A stretch of DNA of 64,000 nt from Rhexocercosporidium sp. MPI-PUGE-AT-0058 (Eukaryota > Ascomycota > Leotiomycetes > Helotiales). A model generated the notes under the pieces. The model was given only the letters and a program-made list of their open reading frames with translations. It was not told the origin of the DNA and did no database searches. The position numbers were made by a program, and so were the translations under genes. The stretch spans positions 620,001 to 684,000 of the forward strand of contig JAGTJL010000018.1 of the NCBI GenBank assembly GCA_020746875.1. Reading direction: 5' to 3'. This document shows positions 1 through 10,581 of this stretch, one piece after another. How positions within the stretch are numbered: position 1 is the stretch's first letter; the number at the start of each line of letters is the position of its first letter.

Positions 1-985
1 GCATCTTTATAACTAGCAAGAAAATTACTCTACTTGTAATATATAAGAGAAAATCGATCTAATAACAATAGTTTCCAGCAAATATTAACTTATTTAAGGA
101 ATAGAAGTTTACAATAATAAAGAATAAATGGATAAATAATGCTATCACATTAGAATAGCTGGAAAAGGTCTTTATTCCCTAGACGTAACCACGTGATTAA
201 AAACCTCGATTACTAGTCTTAGACGGCCATAGAAGTCATAAGACTACGGAATTCATGTAAAAGTGCTTAGAATATAATATATTTCTATTGTTTTTACTTA
301 TACATACGTCACACGTTTTATAATCGTTGAATTTGTCGATTTTCTCTCCTCTTAAAGTAGCCTATCGAAAATACCTTAATCTTTTGGCATTAATAACTAA
401 TTCTACCTTAATTAGTAAGCGTAACTTCTTAATATATTATTATAAAGCACGGAAAGAGAGCCTAACGGGTATAAATATTAAATCTGACTGGAGAGCTACC
501 GGGTTATGGCCAATAAGTATAACAAAACCACTTATGAGCCGATTACTCTTAGAGAATAATAATAAAGAGCTAGAAAATAGTATTTTTAAAGACCTCTAGG
601 CTATTAAAGAAGTAAAGGAATTATTAATTATATAGTTTACGCCAAAAGCAGGCAAAGAATTCCGATTACAAATCAACACTTTAACTAAATTAGCATATAA
701 TAACTTTCTAACGCGACGACTACTCTTTAAAAAAGCTATAAAGGCTTTAAACTAAAAGGATTTCGCTCTTGGTTAGGCAGAGATGAAGATATAGTAATTA
801 GAGGCTAAATTAAATTAATTAAGGCCATAGAAAAAACGGAAGGTTTAAACTAGCCTAAATTCTAAGTTTACGGATATCTAGGCTATTTAAAGAGCTTAAA
901 TTATAGCTGAAGAGCAAGAAATTGTACCTATTAATTTAGATTTAGCAAAAGATTCTAATTCTGAAAAAGATTGTATATAAATAAA
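1..985 (+). pseudogene. RIP-degraded pogo-type DDE transposase (partial, runs off left edge)
   Basis: One plus-strand frame can be read from the left edge to about 985 as a decayed DDE-1 (pogo/Tc1-mariner) transposase. Visible blocks in order are: a stretch like the family's FPANIDLFKEWKF region (about 85-120), LVLDGHRSH with the second catalytic Asp (about 215-240), HTSHVL followed by a stop and then the FSPLKVAYRK block (about 305-370), an intact open stretch 327-599 containing WRATGLWP, and a basic Lys/Gln-rich tail with KDFAL and LEAKL. Stops fall where the family has Trp or Gln, as RIP produces. The N-terminal part lies outside the window. The element is dead. A gene function other than transposition is unlikely. 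Confidence 0.85.
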
Positions 986-1762
986 GGCGTTATAGAGTTA
1001 TTAAGTGTTTTTTCCAAATAGTGGTAAATTGCGGGGTGAACGGAATGGGGGGGCGATCGGAATGGTGGGGTGGGGACTTATTCCTCGCTCGACGAAGTCT
1101 GCGTCGCGACTGAAGGGTATAACGATCGACGAGTTCAGTGGAGTCTCTGGTTGTTCGGCGGGTCGGGACGTCACTAGCGCGGGGTCAGCTTCGACCTTTG
1201 GGACTTAAGGTGCGCTAGGCATTAGTCGTTGGGATAGGACTTACTCTTTAAAGGTCTGTTAATTGCCTCCCGGAGCCGCAGAAACGCCTTGACTTCTCCT
1301 TCTTTATAAAGAAGTGGCATCTGGACATCGAAAATCCCAAAGAGCGAATATGCCTTATCTTCTCCGCGTGTGGTCTGTCGACTCTGGTGGGCTTCCAAAC
1401 CGGGATCATACCGGGGGTACTGCCTGCGGAGAGAAACTTACAAACTTGATCTTGCGTATATATCTGGTTAGATTGAATATACGGTAGCTTGCAAACCGCC
1501 TTCACCTTTTGCACACATGCACTATCTTTCAAAGCCACATCGTGCAAGGAACCCTTGGCCGCCCATCAGCCAAGAGGCTTGATTCAGAGAAACTGACTAA
1601 TCATCATTTTCAGCCCAACACCACGACCCTAAACTTCCTGATCCACAGTCTCCGCAAGCATCACAAGAAGTACACTTTTGCATTTCAGTATCCTGGGTTT
1701 TTGCTTCTCTGCCTAGAGAGATCATCAATGATCGAGTAGTTGTATGCATTCGCATTGCAGAG
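986..1762. other. Transposon end and upstream region of the membrane protein gene
   Basis: Base composition changes abruptly near 1005, from AT-rich relic to GC-rich sequence, suggesting the end of the transposon. No convincing gene is seen. The stretch 1580-1762 is a plausible promoter and leader for the gene starting at 1763. Confidence 0.4.
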
Positions 1763-3352
1763 ATGAGCAATCTTACGACAGCCCTACCTGCTGCTACAAC
1801 TCCATTTTTGAGCACCCCTCGGCCCCAACTTCAGTCATCATTTAATGGCTCGGAACCAAACTGGTTGTCGTTACAAGATGTGCACGAGACGCTCATTCGA
1901 TCTGCCACCATTCATATTGTGGCCACCGCATCGTACGGGCATCTTTTAACCCTCAGAAAATATCTAAAGAATCGTTCTGCCACTCTTCTGCTTAATATCT
2001 TGCTTTTTATCCTGTTCCTAACTCTTCCAATCGCTCAATTACTTCGACAAGCGCGAGTTGCCAGCCGGAGCACATGGCGCCTACGGAAAAGAGGCATCTA
2101 TCTGTCCTATCACACAAGTGTATGTCTTGGTATACACCTCGTACCGGCGACAATGAATACAGATACCACAACTAGACCGAAACCGATACTGGAGTTTGAA
2201 CCTTCGCAACTACGTCCGCAACGAGAGCCTTACAAGTTTCTGTGGTTGGGAAGAATTGTGATACTATTGGCGCTTGGGTTGCAGTACTCCGGTACAATAT
2301 TTTTATGCCTTCGGAGACTCTACTTTTCGACAACAGGCCGGATAGGCGATATTCTAATGTGGGATATCGACACGAAGAACGGATTGATGGCAGCTGGGGG
2401 GCTTACTGCCGTCATGGTGAGCATTGCAATAAGCTTTCTCAACCTTTCGTGGATCCCCTCCGATAATCATGTGCCAGCAGCAGAAAACGTCTTCGAAATG
2501 GCTGCAGTTGAGACTATGCCGGCATCCGATGCTATTATGACAGGAGAAGTACCAGTAAACGCTGGAACAGCTGCTAGCGTGGCCGACCCGACTGTTGTGA
2601 CCAACTTAACGACATTAGAGGTCTCTAAGGAAACTGATCAGCCGGACGACCCACTGCCACTCACTATCCCAAGCGAACAAGGAGCACAAGCACCCATATC
2701 CCGTGCGCAGCAGATGATTACACTGCTGCAGCAGCGTTCTACGCTGGTTGCGAAATCATACGTCTCATTCAGGTTCCACGGCGAGAAAATGTCCCAATTT
2801 CTGCTGCGCTATTTTCCGCTGGAACTCCGATGGGATCTTGAACTGGCTTATCTCTTGATGATGATGTTTTTTCTTTTAGTCATTCCCCATGATGGATTCT
2901 GGGGGACTATCGTACGAGATGTCAAGAGCTTTGGGCATCCTAGACAAGTATACTTCAGGCTGTCAGAGATGTTCTTCCACGCTGGATTTGGATTTGGCCC
3001 TTACGGACCAAGATCTACCTATTTCATGATGAAGTTATATCTTACACCAGCCATCTTGATAATGGTACACAACACTATCTGGTGGCTGGGATTTCCATCA
3101 ATCATCAAGCGGGTGCCACGGGTGTTGAGGACGTTCCTTTCCGAGTTGGACTTTTGGTTTCGTAGAAGTTGGACCATCTTTTCTATAAGTTTTTCACTTG
3201 TTATGATTTTCCCTGTTTATTTACAGATACTTTTCATTAAGTTCGACTTTGACGCAATTGCTCGAAGCAAGGAATACTGGGAATATATGGGACAGCAATC
3301 ACTAGGCTACTTTTGGACAGACCCACTTTCAGATAAATTGTACATAATTTGA
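1763..3352 (+). CDS. Hypothetical multi-pass membrane protein (529 aa)
   Basis: An uninterrupted 529-residue frame without visible introns. I do not recognise the family. Hydrophobic segments long enough to cross a membrane lie at about residues 73-95 (LLLNILLFILFLTLPIAQLL), 160-183, 207-230, 362-385, 424-446 and 470-494, so about six membrane passes. Between the third and fourth is a hydrophilic loop of some 130 residues rich in Ala, Thr, Pro and acidic residues, probably exposed. The N-terminus is Ser/Thr-rich and has no classical signal peptide. Codon use and composition match the other host genes and no RIP-type stop is present, so it appears functional. The start ATG follows a non-coding leader; an in-frame start further upstream was not found. 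It could be a fungal-specific sensor or transporter-like protein, but nothing in the sequence shows which. Confidence 0.65.
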   Translation: MSNLTTALPAATTPFLSTPRPQLQSSFNGSEPNWLSLQDVHETLIRSATIHIVATASYGHLLTLRKYLKNRSATLLLNILLFILFLTLPIAQLLRQARVASRSTWRLRKRGIYLSYHTSVCLGIHLVPATMNTDTTTRPKPILEFEPSQLRPQREPYKFLWLGRIVILLALGLQYSGTIFLCLRRLYFSTTGRIGDILMWDIDTKNGLMAAGGLTAVMVSIAISFLNLSWIPSDNHVPAAENVFEMAAVETMPASDAIMTGEVPVNAGTAASVADPTVVTNLTTLEVSKETDQPDDPLPLTIPSEQGAQAPISRAQQMITLLQQRSTLVAKSYVSFRFHGEKMSQFLLRYFPLELRWDLELAYLLMMMFFLLVIPHDGFWGTIVRDVKSFGHPRQVYFRLSEMFFHAGFGFGPYGPRSTYFMMKLYLTPAILIMVHNTIWWLGFPSIIKRVPRVLRTFLSELDFWFRRSWTIFSISFSLVMIFPVYLQILFIKFDFDAIARSKEYWEYMGQQSLGYFWTDPLSDKLYII

Positions 3353-3899
3353 AGTATTTGCTTGAGGCTAGGAACGAATACAATACCTCTTGCCTTATTT
3401 GTGCATAGGAATTTTGAAGAGATTACTATCATAATGCAATGACTTAATTGAGGAAACTCCGTTGATTATCGCCCTTACGATTATCCAGCATGCCAATCAT
3501 GAACGCATCCCATGATACACTCTATCTGTTTCGTCTCCAGAGCCAACCCTCAAACTCCTCGCCTTCCAACTTCTTTGGAATCATCTTTTCAGACAGTCTC
3601 CATCTGCTCGACGTCCCAAACAAACGAAGCTCTGCCGGCTTTGCGACTAGAGATTTCATACGGATGGTCAGCGGGCTTGCGTGTGAATCATGTGCCATCC
3701 ATGGTAAATGCAACCGTTTTCTGGAGCGTCCTTTATATCTTTGATGTGGATTAACATGGACGGCTATTAAGGCAAGGCAGGATGCACGGCCCAAGTTGCG
3801 CGTTGCCGAGAGCGCCAATCAAAACAAATTTGCCTCGGTCGCGTCAACATCAGCTTCGTTCATTTAACAACGACAACACCAGAACGAAATCGACTTGCG
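3353..3899. other. Intergenic, no gene recognised
   Basis: Short overlapping open frames occur on both strands at 3490-3820, but none has homology I recognise, splice structure or a convincing leader. Treated as the 3' region of the membrane protein gene plus spacer. Confidence 0.4.
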
Positions 3900-4690
3900 A
3901 TGCCTCGAGTTGCGCAAAACCCCCGCGGAGCTAGCAATAGCCGGGTGGCCTCCAGTTCTATTACTGCATTACCTTTTAAGTCGACTGTTAAGTACGAAAC
4001 TGATTTCCCTTTCGAGGTACAAATCTAACTCTAACATGCCCTTAGAATTCCTTTAAACAACGATACACAAGAGAAAGCGAAGCGGCTACAATCGCGGCAT
4101 GCTCTCCACGATATACACATGAATTAAATCAAGGCTGCAGCGTCTCTTATGCGAAAACCTACCAGTTCCGAACAAGCAAGCAGTTATTCGCCATCTTCTA
4201 ACCCTAAAACACCGCGACGAACAATAAGGAAGGAAAATTATCTTGATGAAGGAGTCTTGATGATTGGCGGAGAGGCTGTAGCTCCTATGAAGCGCGTGCC
4301 GATACTAGCCAATTTCGAGGAATAAATGAAGATAACTACAGACAATAAGATTAATGCAACTAATTCTCGGAGTTTCGCCCTTATAGATTATTTCCATGAT
4401 ATATCTCTGTTAAAAGAAAGGGACGGCGTCAATTTCCAACGGGCCAGTTATACCTTGGATAGCTGTGTCAAGATCTATACCAGCAGAGTCGACAGTATAG
4501 CCACCGAGACCGGCAAACTGCTAAGCGGCTTAGCTGACAGTGGGAATAGCAAGACGAAAGGCGAGAGCGAAGAAGGGGAAGAAAGTGAAGAAGAGGTGGA
4601 GGATGAAGGTGGTATTATTAGGAAGAAGCTAAAGAAGCGAGTAAGTCAATATGACATTCCCACGTTTATTTCGAATTTTGGGTCGCTGTT
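3900..4690 (+). pseudogene. BRN1: Truncated, broken copy of condensin complex subunit 2 (barren/BRN1)
   Basis: The conceptual translation follows the N-terminal quarter of fungal BRN1, the kleisin subunit of condensin. An ATG at 3900 opens MPRVAQNPRG. After a likely small intron or indel near 4015-4045 the frame continues with the IPLN..TQEKAKRLQSRHALHDIHMN block, PKTPRRTIRKENYLDEGVL, GGEAVAPMKRVPILANFEE and, from 4326, the DNKINATN..FALIDYFHD and VKIYTSRVDSIATETGKLLSGLADS blocks, then an acidic Glu-rich linker. Two in-frame TAA stops interrupt it, after HMN (about 4127) and after NFEE (about 4324, where the family has Trp). Homology ends near 4640 at a GTAAGT, whereas full BRN1 is several times longer. 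This is a partial duplicate; an essential intact gene must lie elsewhere. Expression of the 4326-4694 remainder cannot be excluded. Confidence 0.8.
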
Positions 4691-4694
4691 TTGA

Positions 4695-5688
4695 TCATTA
4701 AGGTCTGTCTCACTGCTATAGAGTTTCGGGCAGCGTGGATTAAACACTCGAATTTGGTTGAATTGCAAGCGCGATTTATCCCAACTGCCTTTTGGTGGAC
4801 GCGAATGCCTCTCGGCTATCACTCTACCTTGCCAAGAAGCGACGGCGGAGACCTGGGGCTTCACACTTAGGGCCTTGATGCCTCAGGCAGCACGAATGAA
4901 CTCGTCTCCAAGCTGAGATTAAGCAGCAGCATTCCATTCCCACTCGGCGTTCAAGAGCCAAGTTTCAAGTGCTCTGATTGGAAAGTCGAGATCCAGGGGG
5001 GCGGGGAAAAGCAGCGGTCGCGATCTGAGATCCGAGATCCCGAGCACCAATCACTGGACCCGCGATCTGATCCTGTTGCACCGCAAGCTGAAGAGAACTG
5101 GGCAATCTCTTCTGTCTACCATACAATATATCGTACAATATATCCTTACCTTTTTCTAGGTTCTGAGAACCCAGCCTAGCCACGCTCGTGATCCTTGCCG
5201 GTTCCCAGACTCTGGATCTCGATTTGGTTAGTGGGGCGGTTGGAAGCAACCACCCCAATCTTGTCAGCCGCTACAGTCACTAACTTCAGCTCGTATGATT
5301 TACATTTTAACTAAGTTGTCTGCTTTCGTGAGGGAAAAAGTACAGAATAGCGTAATCCGGAGTTTCCCGCACCCGGCCATACCTAGCCCCCAGGTGAAGT
5401 TTCGTATCGTCTGTTCGGTAATATGGTACACTAGCAACTAGTGAACCATATCTCTACTGAGTAGTACTCAAATATAGCTTTGCGCTATATTAGGGGCACA
5501 CTCTGATTTTGTATATTGCTCTCCCTCGACTCCCCCCTCCAGATGAAAGTTCAATTACACAGTCAAGTCATAATTTAGCATTGGGGTTTCTTTAAGCTCT
5601 CTGATCCTCTGCTTTCGACCGATCAATTCTTTTCAGCACCCTCTCCACCGGTACCGATATCACTTCGTCTTACCTGATCACTGGTGCT
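4695..5688. other. Intergenic, promoter side of the F-box gene
   Basis: About 1 kb without a recognisable gene. A palindromic-looking GATCTGAGATCCGAGATC stretch lies near 5020-5040. The last 200 bases are pyrimidine-rich, as in fungal promoters. The BRN1 homology does not resume here. Confidence 0.4.
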
Positions 5689-6876
5689 ATGAAGCTCAAA
5701 TCTGTCAGCAAGCTCGTGAAGAAGCTTTTGTACACGAAAAAAGTCACAAACGAAGACTGCAAAAACAAGCAAGCTGAAAGCTTAGCCACAACGAGACCTC
5801 TGAACATACTCAAGAAACTACATCCAGAACTCATCATATACTTGGCCGACTTTCTACCACTTTCATCCGCAGCATTACTCGCCTTGAGTTGCCGTACCGC
5901 TTACGAGATCCTCGGGACCCGTTTTTGGGCTCGTCTGCGAGCAGATGATGAACAGCTGCAATGCTTCAAGTTCTTGTCTCTCTTATCGAGGGACATTTCA
6001 CGCGACGACTACGTCCCATGCTACCACTGTCATGTGCTTCATGTTTGTGGGATTCTTCACCCCAGTGTTTTGCAATTGGCCCCTCTGCCTGATTACCGTT
6101 ACGACATGACACTTTGCAAGAGAGCTGAGGTACTTGGCAAGGTGGCGAAATATATGCATAACGGCTTTCAGTTCCGAACTGTCCAGATGGCTATGAAGAT
6201 GTATCGACTGGACCTCGACTACCGGCCTTGGTTGGAGGCTTTATGTTATAAGCCGATAGCCTCTATGGTCATGCGGGAGTTTCCATCAGAGTTTGAAGCC
6301 AGTGTCAGGATCATCAATGGCTTTTTGCTGTTTTGCTCGCAGCGTGTCATTCTGTTACCACCTGGTCTGATAGCGACCGATTTAAATCGCTGCGGCTTCG
6401 ACCTTTGCCCCCATATCAGGCTTACCGCTCACGGTGCCGCGCCTACTCTACCAGAGACAAGCGAGTGTGCCATTGACCACGACCATGTTATCGAGCGCTG
6501 CATAAGATCTTCGGCTACTACGTCTTGTACCTCATGCCCAACAGAATTTCAACTCCGTATGGAAGACTGTGGGGATTTTGGGGTTGCGATTATCATCACA
6601 AAGTGGATGGATCTTGGGAAAGGAGAGACAATCGCAGATCCGAAATGGTGGAGTCATCTTTCGAACGAGTACATAGCTCCTAACAGCGGACCGCTTCTTG
6701 AGGGTCAGGTCCGATCGGATTTTATCTCTATTAGAGATGCATTCAGACAGTTGGACTCCTCCAAGTTAGATCCGATACTGCCTCTTAGCGATGCAAAAAG
6801 ATTGTTCCACTTGTCGAAGCGCTATAACCTGAAGCCTTCATTACTCAAGTTGAATGGAGCAATTTCGCTCGGCTGA
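5689..6876 (+). CDS. F-box domain protein (395 aa)
   Basis: Intronless 395-residue protein. Residues about 40-85 form an F-box-like segment: a LHPELIIYLADFLPLSSAAL block, then ALSCRTAYEILG and FWARL, the usual fungal pattern in which the F-box is followed by a short helix. About 30 residues on comes LSRDISRDDYVPCYHCHVLH, a Cys-x2-Cys/His motif regularly seen just after the F-box in fungal members of this expanded family. F-box proteins dock substrates to SCF (Skp1-Cullin) ubiquitin ligases; the substrate here is unknown and no WD40 or leucine-rich repeats are evident. The start follows a pyrimidine-rich leader and is the first ATG of the frame. The N-terminus is Lys-rich. No disruption is seen. 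Confidence 0.8.
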   Translation: MKLKSVSKLVKKLLYTKKVTNEDCKNKQAESLATTRPLNILKKLHPELIIYLADFLPLSSAALLALSCRTAYEILGTRFWARLRADDEQLQCFKFLSLLSRDISRDDYVPCYHCHVLHVCGILHPSVLQLAPLPDYRYDMTLCKRAEVLGKVAKYMHNGFQFRTVQMAMKMYRLDLDYRPWLEALCYKPIASMVMREFPSEFEASVRIINGFLLFCSQRVILLPPGLIATDLNRCGFDLCPHIRLTAHGAAPTLPETSECAIDHDHVIERCIRSSATTSCTSCPTEFQLRMEDCGDFGVAIIITKWMDLGKGETIADPKWWSHLSNEYIAPNSGPLLEGQVRSDFISIRDAFRQLDSSKLDPILPLSDAKRLFHLSKRYNLKPSLLKLNGAISLG

Positions 6877-7242
6877 ACCCGTTACGGAACTTACAAGATT
6901 GAAAATAATAATACTACTACTTTCAACTTCAATGTCCTTTAAACGTGTGCGGAATTGCTCCTCCGAAGTCAATGAACGGGTAGTTACACACATTGAGGAT
7001 GGTGTTATGGCAAAGTCGCTCCTTCTGTGAAGTAACTCTTCAGGTGACAACAACATTGGGCTACAAGCTGTGGAAACAGTTCTTCCATGGCTCTTTCCTT
7101 TCCTAATGTTTACCAGCTAAGTAAATTTGAAAGCTTTTCGTGATGCATTTCCGGTTTCTTCTTGATCATCAACAATAACACAAAACCAACGACAACAACA
7201 ACACAAACGACAATAACAAAACCAACAACAACAGCAGCAACA
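6877..7242. other. Spacer with CAA/ACA-rich leader
   Basis: No gene. The last 75 bases before the ATG at 7243 are almost purely A and C (repeated ACAACAACA), a composition typical of fungal 5' untranslated leaders, supporting transcription to the right. Confidence 0.5.
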
Positions 7243-7539
7243 ATGGGCCTTGTAACCGAAATCCTCGGCGTTATAGTGGGCTTCGCGGGGCTTGGAGCTT
7301 GCTCCCTGCTCAGGAAGCTCATTATTTACAACTGGCCGACGAGCAAAATAGGTAAGTTTTTAGCCTTTTCTCCTCCAGTTACAGTTGAACTTAGTGGTTA
7401 TGCTACGGAACTTGTCCTTTTGCGGCGCCTGGTTATAGCAGAAGAGGGTAGGCTGGTGATTGAGGAGCCTGGCCATAACGTTGTCAGCGAAGAAGAGCTA
7501 ATTTCGGAAGCAGAACGCCTTACCGGGGCAAGGCGATAG
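7243..7539 (+). CDS. Small hypothetical protein with hydrophobic N-terminus (98 aa)
   Basis: The frame is open further upstream, but that part encodes a low-complexity Thr/Asn run matching the A/C-rich leader, so I chose the ATG at 7243. The protein begins MGLVTEILGVIVGFAGLGAC, a single hydrophobic segment that could be a membrane anchor, followed by about 70 mostly polar residues with an acidic C-terminal third (EEEL..EAERLTG). A GTAAGT at 7351 could be an intron donor, but no good acceptor was chosen because the uninterrupted frame stays open. I do not recognise a family. Confidence 0.45.
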   Translation: MGLVTEILGVIVGFAGLGACSLLRKLIIYNWPTSKIGKFLAFSPPVTVELSGYATELVLLRRLVIAEEGRLVIEEPGHNVVSEEELISEAERLTGARR

Positions 7540-8321
7540 ACGCCCCGGGGCCTCCGAAGCACTCGTGCCTAGGAGGTCCACCAACGACGAGTCCGCACTT
7601 TTACGCAGTGTTGGTGACTAGTAGCCCATCGAGGGTGAAGCTAGGACGGACTCAACTGCTCGCCGCTATATACATGCGCGCTAAGTACCTCCAACTCCCC
7701 TTGATGCCGCAGATCGCTGACATAGTGACACTATATCTCTCTCCGCGCGATGCACAACTCTGACGATGCCCACAGTCTATCGATTCGCTTGGAGCTTCGA
7801 GGTACATATAGAATAGGTCCGGGACTGGAGATAGGATGGAACAAGGAATTTGGTGCGGAATTGTTGAGCTACGAAATAGCAGACAGTCGGAACTATGGAG
7901 GATGATGTATATACTACAAATGTCTCCGTCAATAGAGTGATCTGGGCATCCCCGCTTTCTGCTTCTTTTTCTCGACTTGCATGCAACTTTCGAGTTCCTC
8001 GGTGCCCTGTCGGCCGTTCCCTGCCTCCTGTTATATATGACCATAGACTGGTGAGAACTGGGCTATTTAGATAACTTATCGAACATTAGCATTAATAACT
8101 AATAAAAATGTCAAAACCCGTATCTCAAAACGCTATTAAATACAATTGATTTTATAATGATAAGTTGCGTCTTAGGATCCGAGTGTCAAGATCTTAGAGC
8201 CCGGTTTTTTTACATTACAATTTCACGAGGGTTCGGAATTATCGATCAAAATAGCTTGTACTACTGCTTTATTAGAGGGTTAAGACTGAAATCTGGATGG
8301 GACCTTCGGAGGTCCACAGAG
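7540..8321. other. Intergenic, nothing recognised
   Basis: Short open frames on both strands lack any recognisable product. Composition drifts to AT-rich after 8050. Nothing further is supported. Confidence 0.35.
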
Positions 8322-8946
8322 ATGGTCTTCCTCTGTAAGTACCATATTGATAAGCACTGTATAGCAAATTACTAACATTCTAGATGGCCTGTCTATCTCG
8401 AAATATGGTACTCTCGCTACCTCCAGCAATTCTCTGGCGTACTTGAGTGGCCTGCTCAGCACGTCAAACTACACAGAAGCAGCATCTGGAATTCCTCGTG
8501 GGGCCCCTTTCTCTATACCTGCGTTAATCAAGGTGCTAGCTGGCGACCATTTGACGTAAAGTACTAGGTCTCGATTTCACATAGACTTTACTAACTACTT
8601 TAGGATTGAAAATATATGCAGTGCCCTTCACTATCGAGAATCTTGTCTAGAGGAAGTCTGTCAACTCTAGTCTTGGTACCAAGAACTTCTTCGCGATCAT
8701 CAAGAGATCAGATCCGCAAGAGGTGGCACATTGACAAAGAAGCGGAAGTTGGATGACTCGCATCCAGTCACCGGGCAAGAGTACAGCCCAACCTCTCACC
8801 AGAGAACGGACCAAGTTTCCGGAACGTACAACAACTTGGCATGTTTCCTAGAAGACTCCCAACATGGTTCGGAAATGCACAGCAATGAGGGCTCGGGATC
8901 CTTGCCATGTGGTGAAGTAGAGAGTCGCGGTAAGGAAGAAATCTAA
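8322..8946 (+). pseudogene. Spliced hypothetical gene with one in-frame TAG (three exons)
   Basis: Two textbook fungal introns define this gene: 8335-8383 (GTAAGT, TACTAAC branch, CTAG) and 8556-8603 (GTAAAG, TACTAAC, TTTAG). Joining 8322-8334, 8384-8555 and 8604-8946 keeps a single frame of 176 codons ending in TAA at 8944-8946, interrupted only by a TAG near 8671 after the residues VCQL. The frame holds a Ser/Gly/Leu-rich middle (GLSISKYGTLATSSNSLAYL), then KKRKLDD, a possible nuclear localisation signal, and a Ser/His/Gln-rich tail. The family is not recognised. The upstream limit is uncertain: the frame remains open before 8322 and an additional 5' exon is possible. A CAG-to-TAG change would be a typical RIP event, hence the pseudogene call, but stop readthrough or a missed intron is possible. 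Confidence 0.5.
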
Positions 8947-9613
8947 CAAGCGAAACTTCCAGCCACTGATGCCTCTAGAACAAGTCGATCTAGTTCAGTG
9001 AGGAGAGGATTGATCTTCTCGCCTAACTGAGGGTGGACCATGGGTTGCATGAGTAGACGTGGTCCAGCGTTTGTCCTTTTGGAGCCTGGCTACGATTGCG
9101 CGTGCGGCTTGACGAGATATTTCCCTACCCCGCGAATCACGTGCATACCAAAGCTTCCCCCGCCTGACGTCAAGATGCGGGCAAACAAGTGCAGCTTCAA
9201 ACTCCTAGGAAGTCTTTTCTATGCCAATCACGGCGCTTACAACCGCACTAACTGCATTTATCCAAGAATTTCCTCCTCGCGCTCTAATAGCACACAGCAC
9301 TGCCTACACACATATGCAGCCATCTCATAGTTATTCCTTTGGAGTTTCCACGATCTATATAAGGAAAGCATCGTTCCATTCTAAATCTCGAATCTCAACT
9401 CATCGAAAAAAACCAAAACAATAGTGTATATTGCGAAAGTATCATTATTCTTGAGTAAGTACACTCAGAACCTGCGATCCAGTTGAGACATTAACCAGTA
9501 TACAGACTCCCCAGCACTAGCACATAATAAAGATCTAAGTAAGAGAATATATCTCACTATAAGCTACTGTAGACATCTCTCTTAAGCTTTAATAATAACC
9601 TTTAGATAGCAAA
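8947..9613 (+). promoter_or_regulatory. Promoter and spliced leader of the small Met-Cys protein gene
   Basis: A palindromic TGACGTCA (CRE/bZIP-type site) lies at 9165-9172 and a TATATAAGG box at 9356-9364. Downstream is an A-rich leader and a probable 5'-UTR intron at 9455-9505 (GTAAGT, TTAAC, CAG). Together they indicate a transcription unit reading into the ATG at 9614. Confidence 0.55.
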
Positions 9614-9796
9614 ATGTGTCACGGTACATTCAAACGTTATAGCCAATATAGCTATAGAGTCTTTGCAGGTATGGCTGTATGCCCGGACGAAAGCGACGCC
9701 AAGGGGACGGCGTGTCCTAACTATACCCGAGAAACTGTCGACGAGGCAGGCGAATGTCCTGAGTGCGTGTATGGAACACCTTCTCCATCAGAGTAA
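9614..9796 (+). CDS. Small cysteine-containing protein starting Met-Cys (60 aa)
   Basis: A 60-residue protein starting MCHGTFKRYSQ, without a signal peptide, so probably cytosolic. Cysteines are at residues 2, 23, 34, 48 and 51; the last two form a CPEC knuckle that could bind metal together with others. The promoter features upstream and a clean leader support it. Two further proteins in this window, at 52577-52762 (minus) and 56424-56621 (plus), share the layout Met-Cys, aromatic/basic stretch, mid-protein Cys and a C-terminal Cys-Pro-x-Cys/His. The function is unknown; an intracellular zinc-binding micro-protein is a guess from the cysteine pattern. A 16-base direct repeat (GTAAGACTTGTCATTG) directly follows the stop codon. 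Confidence 0.55.
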   Translation: MCHGTFKRYSQYSYRVFAGMAVCPDESDAKGTACPNYTRETVDEAGECPECVYGTPSPSE

Positions 9797-10360
9797 GACT
9801 TGTCATTGGTAAGACTTGTCATTGGCGGGGGCAGAGGGCAGAGGAAAGTGTGGACATAGTATATGACTCCGTGTGTAGAGAAAAGACTTGGCAACACTTG
9901 CAAGGGGGTTTGAACGAGAAGGCTTTTTAATCCGCGAAACAACTTATTCTTCTCTTCATTCATGTTTACTTAACAAGATTCACTCTTTCGGTAGCATATC
10001 AACAACAACAACGATAAGCGCACAAATGGCCACACGTATTTTTGTTATATGCAAAACTGAGAAAATGCCTGGATCACATATTGAGAAAATCCCGCTATAG
10101 CAAATGCTACTTGTCGAAAAGTCTGGAATCGGGACTTCAATAGAGATCTTCTAGACGAAGGCCGACTTGCTACTATTAGTGGATAGATAAACCCCAAGTG
10201 TTTTCTACTAATTGATAGCGGTCCTGTGAACATGTCGTATACTCTTATGAAACTTCGCTGGGGTAGACAGAAGCTTTTTGTATCAGACACCTTCTGTTTT
10301 TACAACTAATAAACTCCTTAAAGAGTAAATAACCCAACCCCGTTTTATCGGTATATCTAG

Positions 10361-10581
10361 AAAGAGTTTGATACAAAATATCAGTTCAACTCCGCTGATC
10401 GGCTAAAGGCAGTAAGTTATATCAAATCGAGGTTAGGGTTGTCACTAATTTAAATTAGAAAGGACTTACCGATGAAGAACTAAAGGAAGTTCTGGAACCA
10501 CATGAATTCGACGAAGTCATAAATCTATCCATCGATGAGATGACAGCAAGGCATGTAGAGAAGTTATGCAAGCAGACCTAG
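10361..10581 (+). pseudogene. Two-exon relic of an unrecognised gene
   Basis: A canonical intron (10412-10458: GTAAGT, CACTAAT, ATTAG) joins an upstream 17-codon open stretch ending NSADRLKA to a 41-codon exon KGLTDEELKEVLEPHEFDEV...ending TAG at 10579-10581. The encoded sequence is helical, acidic and looks like a genuine protein C-terminus, but a TAG sits just before the first exon piece and the frame upstream is broken. A further open stretch with several stops around 10026-10300 may be earlier parts of the same decayed gene. Family not recognised. Confidence 0.35.

Noticed and set aside
1005..1547. Open frames at 1005-1208 (plus) and 1248-1547 (minus)
   Set aside because: No domain, leader or splice signals; the first begins inside the tail of the transposase relic.
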